Source: an uncultured Caulobacteraceae bacterium (lineage in GTDB: Bacteria; Pseudomonadota; Alphaproteobacteria; Caulobacterales; Caulobacteraceae). Taken from it: DNA of 7,027 bases. This document shows positions 6,988-7,027 of this stretch, piece by piece. The DNA lies in contig CAMLRH010000136.1 of assembly GCA_946482375.1 (NCBI GenBank), positions 1 through 7,027 of the forward strand, in the 5' to 3' direction. Below the pieces are notes generated by a model that worked only from the letters and a program-made list of their open reading frames with translations, was not told where the DNA came from and ran no database searches. Every line of letters starts with the position of its first letter. The first letter of the stretch is position 1. The position numbers were made by a program, and so were the translations under genes.

Positions 6988-7027
6988 CAACGCAGTGGGG
7001 GGGGGCCGGCCCGGGGGGGCGCCGCCC
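6988..7027. other. G/C homopolymer-rich tail
   Basis: The last 40 bases are almost entirely G and C, with runs of 9 and 7 G around ccggccc. No gene or site is seen. It directly follows the palindromic repeat and looks like either low-complexity repeat-flanking DNA or poor-quality sequence near a contig end. Confidence 0.5.

Overview
This window looks like a core-genome stretch of a high-GC alphaproteobacterium, most likely a member of the Caulobacterales (Caulobacter / Phenylobacterium / Brevundimonas type). The evidence is the gene order scpB-tatA-tatB-tatC-serS-surE-pcm followed by a LysM + LytM envelope protein, the TatA N-terminus (MGGMSIWHW), a perfect CtrA-type box (TTAA-N7-TTAAC), and intergenic palindromic repeats of the kind common in that group. 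All genes are on the + strand and all look intact. The order-level assignment is inference, since no database search was possible.

Layout: a partial palindromic repeat (1-34) lies directly against scpB (40-693, chromosome condensation). A candidate sigma70 promoter (704-733) and a GC hairpin (751-772) precede tatA (793-1008), tatB (1033-1470) and tatC (1467-2360), a complete Tat translocase operon. A 306-bp gap (2361-2666) holds no credible gene but is full of structure: two copies of a 13-bp direct repeat, two simple hairpins, and an 82-bp double-palindrome element. Next comes a second tight cluster: serS (2667-3944), surE (3941-4729) and pcm (4726-5391), linked by two ATGA overlaps. An 89-bp gap carries the CtrA-like box, a sigma70-like promoter and a strong ribosome binding site for the last gene (5481-6941), a DipM/NlpD/EnvC-type protein. 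A second palindromic repeat (6947-6987) follows it, and the window ends in a G-rich low-complexity tail.

The genes combine chromosome segregation (ScpB), folded-protein export (TatABC), tRNA charging (SerS), two genes that often sit together for nucleotide and protein-damage housekeeping (SurE, Pcm), and an envelope factor for cell division. No new defence, mobile or biosynthetic system is evident. The best points for follow-up are the perfect CtrA-type site at the promoter of the LysM/LytM gene; the loss of two of three zinc ligands plus a catalytic histidine in its LytM domain, which suggests a regulator rather than an enzyme; and the structured repeats, one of which shows compensatory base changes between its two halves.
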